The notes beneath the pieces are model-generated. The model was not told the DNA's origin. It was given only the letters and a program-made list of their open reading frames with translations, and did no database searches. Positions 19,171 to 23,032 of a DNA stretch of 23,032 bases are shown here, piece after piece. Each line of letters opens with the position of its first letter. Within the stretch, counting starts at the first letter, position 1. A program made the position numbers and the translations under genes. This stretch comes from Parvularia atlantis. Lineage: Eukaryota; Opisthokonta; Rotosphaerida. The stretch is from positions 1 through 23,032 of the forward strand of contig CALSCO010001426.1 of NCBI GenBank assembly GCA_943704415.1. Direction: 5' to 3'.

Positions 19171-20239
19171 TCATGCGTGGCGCAGCTGCCACGGCGGGCC
19201 AAAAACGAGCACGTGGGCGAGGGCGCTGACGGCGATCAGCTCAAGCCCGAGCAGCGTCAGCGCGACCGCACACCCGCCCTGGAACGCGCCGTTCATGACG
19301 GTCTGCGCGCGGCGTCGCGCGGTCAGCCGGGCGCACGCGCGGCAGCTGGCGCGGTCGCGCGGCGCACAATGTATGACGCGACCAGATGCATCACGACGAC
19401 CGAGGCCGCCAGCGGCCAGCTGCGCTTGTAGAACGCCTCGAACGCGATGACCATCCAGCCGACGTGCATGAGTGAGAAGAGCATCGTCGTGAGCGCTGCC
19501 ACGTGTCTCAGATGGCGACGCTGCAGGCGGCGCGATCACGGAGCGGGCGCACCCAGCACGTAGTACTGCGACAGCGCGGGGCAGGCCGTGCTCGGCAGCA
19601 GGCCCGGCCCGGACGACTCGGCCAGGACGGAGATGTACGAAATGAGGCTGCTCATCATGCCGAAGCCGATGCCGCTCACTGCCGCGGCGTCCCTCAGCAC
19701 GCGTTGGGCGCACATGGGCGGGGCGCACCAAAGGCGTAATTGGCCTTGTTGTACTTGGACGTGGGCGTGGCCGAGACCATGTTGAGGCTCGGCTCAGCGC
19801 GCCTGGCGTACGCGAGTCGGCACGCCAGCGCCACCGCCAGAGCCGCCCGCACGCGCGCACCGGAAGACGACGAAGAAGAGCCAGCGGAAGAGCTCCTGGA
19901 AGAGGACCGACGCGACGATCGTGAAGTAGTACACGTCCCACAGCGGCGGGATGATGTACCAGAAGACGGACGCGAACAGGATGCTAACGAGCCAGAAGAA
20001 GGCGCTGCGGGGGGGCGCGCGCGCGCGCGTGTGTGAGCGACGTCGGCTCGTTGGCGTTCGCCGACCTCGAGATGAGCAGGATCACGAGCTGCGCGCTCGA
20101 CGCGACGTGCGTCACGAAGAGCGTCGCGAGCGGCCCGTACGCCGTCAGCAGGCAGCCGAAGAACGTCAGCAGGCCCACTGCGGGCGCGAGCGCGCGGGTC
20201 AGAGCGAGCGGCCAGACGCGGCGCGCGAGTGTACGCACT
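19171..20239 (-). CDS. APH1: APH-1, gamma-secretase subunit
   Basis: Seven exons on the minus strand: start base 20239, then 20177-20066, 20004-19861, 19802-19729, 19678-19553, 19495-19368, 19302-19171; about 238 residues. APH-1 is the seven-pass scaffold of gamma-secretase, which cuts membrane proteins inside the bilayer. The spliced chain reads GLLTFFGCLLTAYGPL, LLISSAFFWLVSILF, LFQELFRWLFF, VSGIGFGMMSSLISYI, SSGPGLL, ALTTMLFSLMHVGWMVIAFEAFYKR and VVMHLVASYI. The two membrane His residues important in human APH-1 are present (LMHV, VVMHL). In the segment-4 glycine motif the third Gly is Ser. No in-frame ATG precedes the conserved start; splicing the 61-bp intron 20178-20238 (GTGCGTAC to CGCAG) joins A to TG and creates MGLLTFFG. 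A longer leader exon therefore lies above 20239. Confidence 0.93.
20178..20238 (-). other. intron that splits the APH-1 start codon
   Basis: On the minus strand GCTAAGA is followed by the donor GTGCGTAC. The 61-bp intron has the usual length and ends CCCGCAG before TGGGCCTGCTG. Joining gives AAGATGGGC, whose ATG begins exactly where APH-1 proteins begin. The unspliced frame runs upstream without a suitable ATG near the conserved start. Confidence 0.75.
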
Positions 20240-20295
20240 CTTAGCAGTCGAGAGCTAGTTGCGACATACGCCGCATATCTTGTCTGTTTTCCGAG
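20240..20295. promoter_or_regulatory. 56-bp bidirectional start region, APH-1 and Rab
   Basis: The head-to-head gap between the APH-1 start base and the Rab ATG is 56 bp and clearly less GC-rich than its flanks (CATACGCCGCATATCTTG). It must serve as promoter or leader for both genes. The APH-1 leader exon lies here or inside the Rab gene. Confidence 0.55.
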
Positions 20296-21352
20296 ATGGC
20301 CGACGAGGATGCGCCGTATGACTTCCAGGCGCGTGCCGGGCGCGGGCGAGCCAAGCACAAACCCTGACGTGCGCGCGCACACACACGCAGATGAAGCTGC
20401 TGCTCGTCGGCGACATGGCCGTGGGCAAGACGTCAATCCTGCTGCGGTGTGCGCCCGGCGGGGGGCTAGCGTAGTCTCACGGCACACACGCACAGCTACG
20501 TCGATGAGAGTTTCCGTGCCATGTACATGTGCGTGCCGCGGGCGGGCAGCGCCTGCGCGGTGCTGAGCTGCGGGTGTGCGCACAGCTCGACGATCGGCAT
20601 CGACTTCAAGGTTAAGACGATCGAGGTCGAGGGCGTGCGCGTGCGGCTGCAGATCTGGGACACGGCCGGCCAGGCACGCGCTCCACCGCGGACGGTCGCC
20701 GGGCGCGCGCTCACCCCCCGCGCAGGAGCGATACCGGTCGATCGCGGCGTCGTACTACCGCTCGGCTATGGGCGTGCTGTTCGTGTACGACGTGACGAGC
20801 CAGAAGTCGTACGCGTCAATCCAGACCTGGCTGCGCGACACGTCGCAGAAGGTCGACGGCGGCCCGACGCCGCCCGTGATCAAGGTGCGCGCATCACTGC
20901 ACGCATCACGTTGCCCGCACACGCGCTCACACGGCGGCCGCAAGTACCTTGTCGGCAACAAGTGCGACCTCAACTCGCAGCGCGTGGTCGAGCAGGCGAC
21001 CGCGCAGGCCTTTGCGACCGAGCGTGGCATGAAGTTCTTCGAGGTGCGCGTGCGCCGCTGCGGCTGTTGCTGGGCTGTGAATACCCAGCCGCTGGGGCGC
21101 CGCAGGTGTCGGCCCGGGACGGGACAAACGTGCGCGAAGTCTTCCGCTCCATAGCACTGGACATCAAGCGGCAGCGTGTCGTCGACCCGCTGCCCGGCAA
21201 GAAGGTGTGCCCACGTGCACGCGCGCACGTTGCGCCGTGTGTGTGACACCGCGCAGCAGGAGGCGCTGCCCGGGCCCGCAGACGGGACGGTCAACGTTAC
21301 CCCGGCCGCGACCGCCGCGCCGCAAAACAGCGCGGAACGGTGTGCGTGCTGA
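20296..21352 (+). CDS. RAB: Rab-family small GTPase, C-terminal CAC prenylation motif
   Basis: Eight exons (20296-20328, 20391-20446, 20496-20528, 20586-20673, 20726-20884, 20945-21043, 21106-21204, 21257-21352) give about 220 residues. Rab proteins recruit effectors to vesicle membranes when GTP-bound. Spliced motifs are [19 protein letters not shown] (P-loop), [10 protein letters not shown] (switch I, typical of Rab1/8), WDTAGQERYRSI (switch II), [22 protein letters not shown] and VSARDGTNV. The protein ends ERCAC, a Cys-x-Cys signal for double geranylgeranylation. The P-loop has Met-Ala where most Rabs have Ser-Gly, which may affect GTP hydrolysis; the switch II Gln is kept. Introns 20329-20390 and 20674-20725 begin with GC, and that at 20885-20944 ends AAG and is stop-free in frame. 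ATG 20391 is an alternative start but would drop the usual residues before the first beta strand. Confidence 0.93.
20329..20390 (+). other. probable GC-AG intron in the Rab gene
   Basis: CAG is followed by GCGCGTGCC; the intron holds CCTGACG and ends CACGCAG before ATGAAGCTG. Splicing gives [12 protein letters not shown], the normal Rab N-terminus. It is less certain than the other GC-AG introns, because translation could begin at ATG 20391 instead. Confidence 0.65.
20674..20725 (+). other. GC-AG intron in the Rab gene
   Basis: DTAGQ ends at CAG, followed by GCACGCGC. The intron carries CTCAC and ends CGCGCAG before GAGCGATAC, giving the invariant DTAGQERYR. The only GT inside would leave a 31-bp intron and add seven residues into switch II. 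Confidence 0.85.
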
Positions 21353-21500
21353 GCGCGCCGCCGTGTTTTTTGCTACCGAAAGGATGCCCGCTGCGAGCAG
21401 ATTGACCAATGGCGAGGACGCACACAAAGCACAACGAGAGAGGGCGCAGGAGGAAATTGGAGTGACGGCACTACGGGGTCCCACGCGGCGACAGAGCCCG
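21353..21500. other. convergent 3' spacer between Rab and EF-hand genes
   Basis: A 148-bp non-coding gap with a T6 run at 21365-21370 and otherwise mixed sequence. No conserved 3'-end motif or gene was recognised. Confidence 0.7.
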
Positions 21501-23032
21501 TCACAGGTTGCGCTGGGTCACCTTGATGTTCTTCTTCCAGTTGGGCTCGGCGAGCATCTCGTTGGCCTTTTGCGTCCGTGGCATCGCTGTCAGCTGCCGA
21601 CCTCGCGCCGCGCCGCGCACGCACCGCCGCCTCGTTCTGCTTCCGCGCCTCCTCGAGCTTGCGCTGGCGCTCCTCCTCACGCTTTCGGCGCTCCTCCTTG
21701 TGGCGCTCGGCCATGATCTTCTGCAGCTGCTCCTCGGCCTCCTTGCGCTTGCGCTCGCGCTCCTTCACGGCGCCCGCGCGCGCTCAGCGGGATGCAGGCG
21801 CGACGGCATGCGCGTGGGCCATACCTGGTCGTGCTGCGACACGGCGTTGAAGCCCGCGCGGCTCAGGCCCGACCCCTTGCGCGTCAGGTCTGAGGCGTTG
21901 TCGCGCATCTGCCCGTCGCGCGACTGCATGAGCGAGGCAGCCCTGCGCATCACGCGACGGCGCACCGCCCACGACGTGTTGCGCGCGACCGATGCCCCGC
22001 CGGCCCTGTGCACCGCGCCGCTGCTCAGCACAAGCTGGGCGAAAATTGCCCGCGACAGCAACGCGCACGCACGCGGCCAACTGCGGCGGCTCGTCGGCGC
22101 TCGGGCTGGGCTTCTCGACGGGCGTCGCCGGCGTGACGTTGACCTTGAGCTGGGCCCTGCGGCGGCCCGGCATCAGGCGCGCGTCCACACACACGCAGGA
22201 GACAACGCGGAACGCACGAGCTGCGCTCGCGGCGCGTGAAGGTGGTCGGTGCGGCCAGCGACCTGCCGTGCGAGTGAGCGAGGCGCCCCGCGGAGAGAGT
22301 GCGCTGCGCACTTGGCCTTCTCCATGCGCTGCTGCTCCGCGACTTGCGCCGTTGAGCGCTCGTCCTGCAGGATCTTGTCGAAGAAGGCGACGGCGGCCGA
22401 GTTCTTGAAGCGGATCGTGTTGTACTGTCCGCCCGCGTCAGCGTATGTGCCCGTGCCTCGCGCACGCGCGTGTCCCCCGCCGCCGCACTGAGTTCGCGTC
22501 CTCGCCCGAGATCGGCGCGGGGATCTTGACGTGTGACTCGGGCACGGGCGCGCCATTCTCGACCGCGTAGAAGTAGTGATCGTAGATCTTCTCGAGGCCG
22601 CTGCGTGCGCGAGGCGGGGCGGGGGGCGGGCGCGCTCAGGGCCTGCTCACCCGCACACGACGGGCCTGGCGCGGCGGCACGCACGCGCAGAACTCCTGGA
22701 AGTCGACGCTGCCCTTCTCGTTCACGTCCATCGCCTTCCAGCACGAGATCATCTGGCCCTCGTTCAGGTTGTAGCCCGACTCGGACTTGAGCTTCCACAG
22801 GAACTGACGCGAGGCGGTGCTGAGCACGCGCGCACACACAGCGAGAGCACGCGGGCGAGCGCACCCCGAAGAACTCGCTGCGCGAGATTCGGCCGTCGTG
22901 GTCGAGGTCGTACTCGTCAAAGACGAAGCGCAGCGCCTCGTCCACGAGGACGTTGGCGCGCTCGATGTCGTCCTGGGTCAGCGGCTCGCGCTCGGGCTGC
23001 CCGGCGCGCGCGCGGTGCGTGAGCGGCCGCCC
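21501..23032 (-). CDS. EF-hand protein with charged coiled-coil tail (5' end missing)
   Basis: Nine minus-strand exons are visible: 22996-22865, 22803-22685, 22600-22489, 22424-22312, 22262-22218, 22156-22073, 22005-21825, 21762-21625 and 21566-21501. Bases 22997-23032 are the end of an intron, so the N-terminus lies beyond the window. Two EF-hand loops are seen, DLDHDGRISRSE and DVNEKGSVDFQE, both with the normal acidic and Gly positions; the second starts D-x-N. They suggest calcium binding. After EKIYDHYFYAVENG comes a region of unknown fold with basic and Ser-rich stretches. A highly charged helix (RKREEERQRKLEEARKQNE) and a short C-terminal exon ending VTQRNL and TGA finish it. I do not recognise the whole protein; the tail could bind other proteins or microtubules. 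Introns at 21763-21824 and 21567-21624 end AAG. The longest intron is 84 bp (22601-22684). Confidence 0.8.

Overview
This window is a stretch of nuclear DNA from a very GC-rich, gene-dense unicellular eukaryote. Almost every gene is cut into short exons by tiny spliceosomal introns. I placed about 93 introns of 46-84 bp, or about four per kb. Most start GTGCG, carry a CTGAC or CTCAC branch-like motif and end CGCAG. Removing them joins reading frames that match known eukaryotic families across almost every junction. The presence of parvin points to Amorphea (amoebozoans, apusomonads, holozoans and relatives). I cannot name the species from the sequence.

Twelve protein genes fill the window. 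In order: a LanC-like protein (+, 396-1836); a membrane protein resembling silicon-transporter-like (SIT-L) proteins (+, 2351-3895); parvin (+, 3972-5643); a DnaJ plus TMEM185-like membrane protein (-, 5743-7517 or 7586); an ankyrin-coiled-coil-FYVE protein (-, 7685-10863); SCO1 (+, 10862-11968); a mitochondrial Msp1-type AAA ATPase of about 1005 residues (+, 12012-16182); a phosphatidylinositol transfer protein (-, 16437-17698); a syntaxin-type Qa-SNARE (+, 18321-19125); the gamma-secretase subunit APH-1 (-, 19171-20239); a Rab GTPase (+, 20296-21352); and the 3' part of an EF-hand protein (-, 21501 to beyond the right edge). I saw no RNA gene, mobile element, viral fossil or CRISPR array.

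The layout is extremely compact. Convergent pairs are separated by 45-254 bp. SCO1 and the AAA gene are only 43 bp apart on the same strand. APH-1 and Rab are 56 bp apart head to head. The FYVE gene and SCO1 start inside the same four bases, CATG. Only two gaps look like roomy promoters: 1837-2350, with a 34-unit TC repeat, and 17699-18320, with a GA repeat and a G12 run.

By function the genes fall into groups: mitochondrial import, copper and membrane quality control (SCO1, AAA); endomembrane traffic and phosphoinositides (FYVE, PITP, syntaxin, Rab); membrane proteolysis (APH-1); and actin/adhesion (parvin). Neighbours do not form an evident pathway. The most unusual points are the APH-1 start codon, which is created by splicing, the shared CATG start, several GC-AG introns, the uniform non-standard 5' splice site, and a SIT-like protein in a genome that also has parvin.
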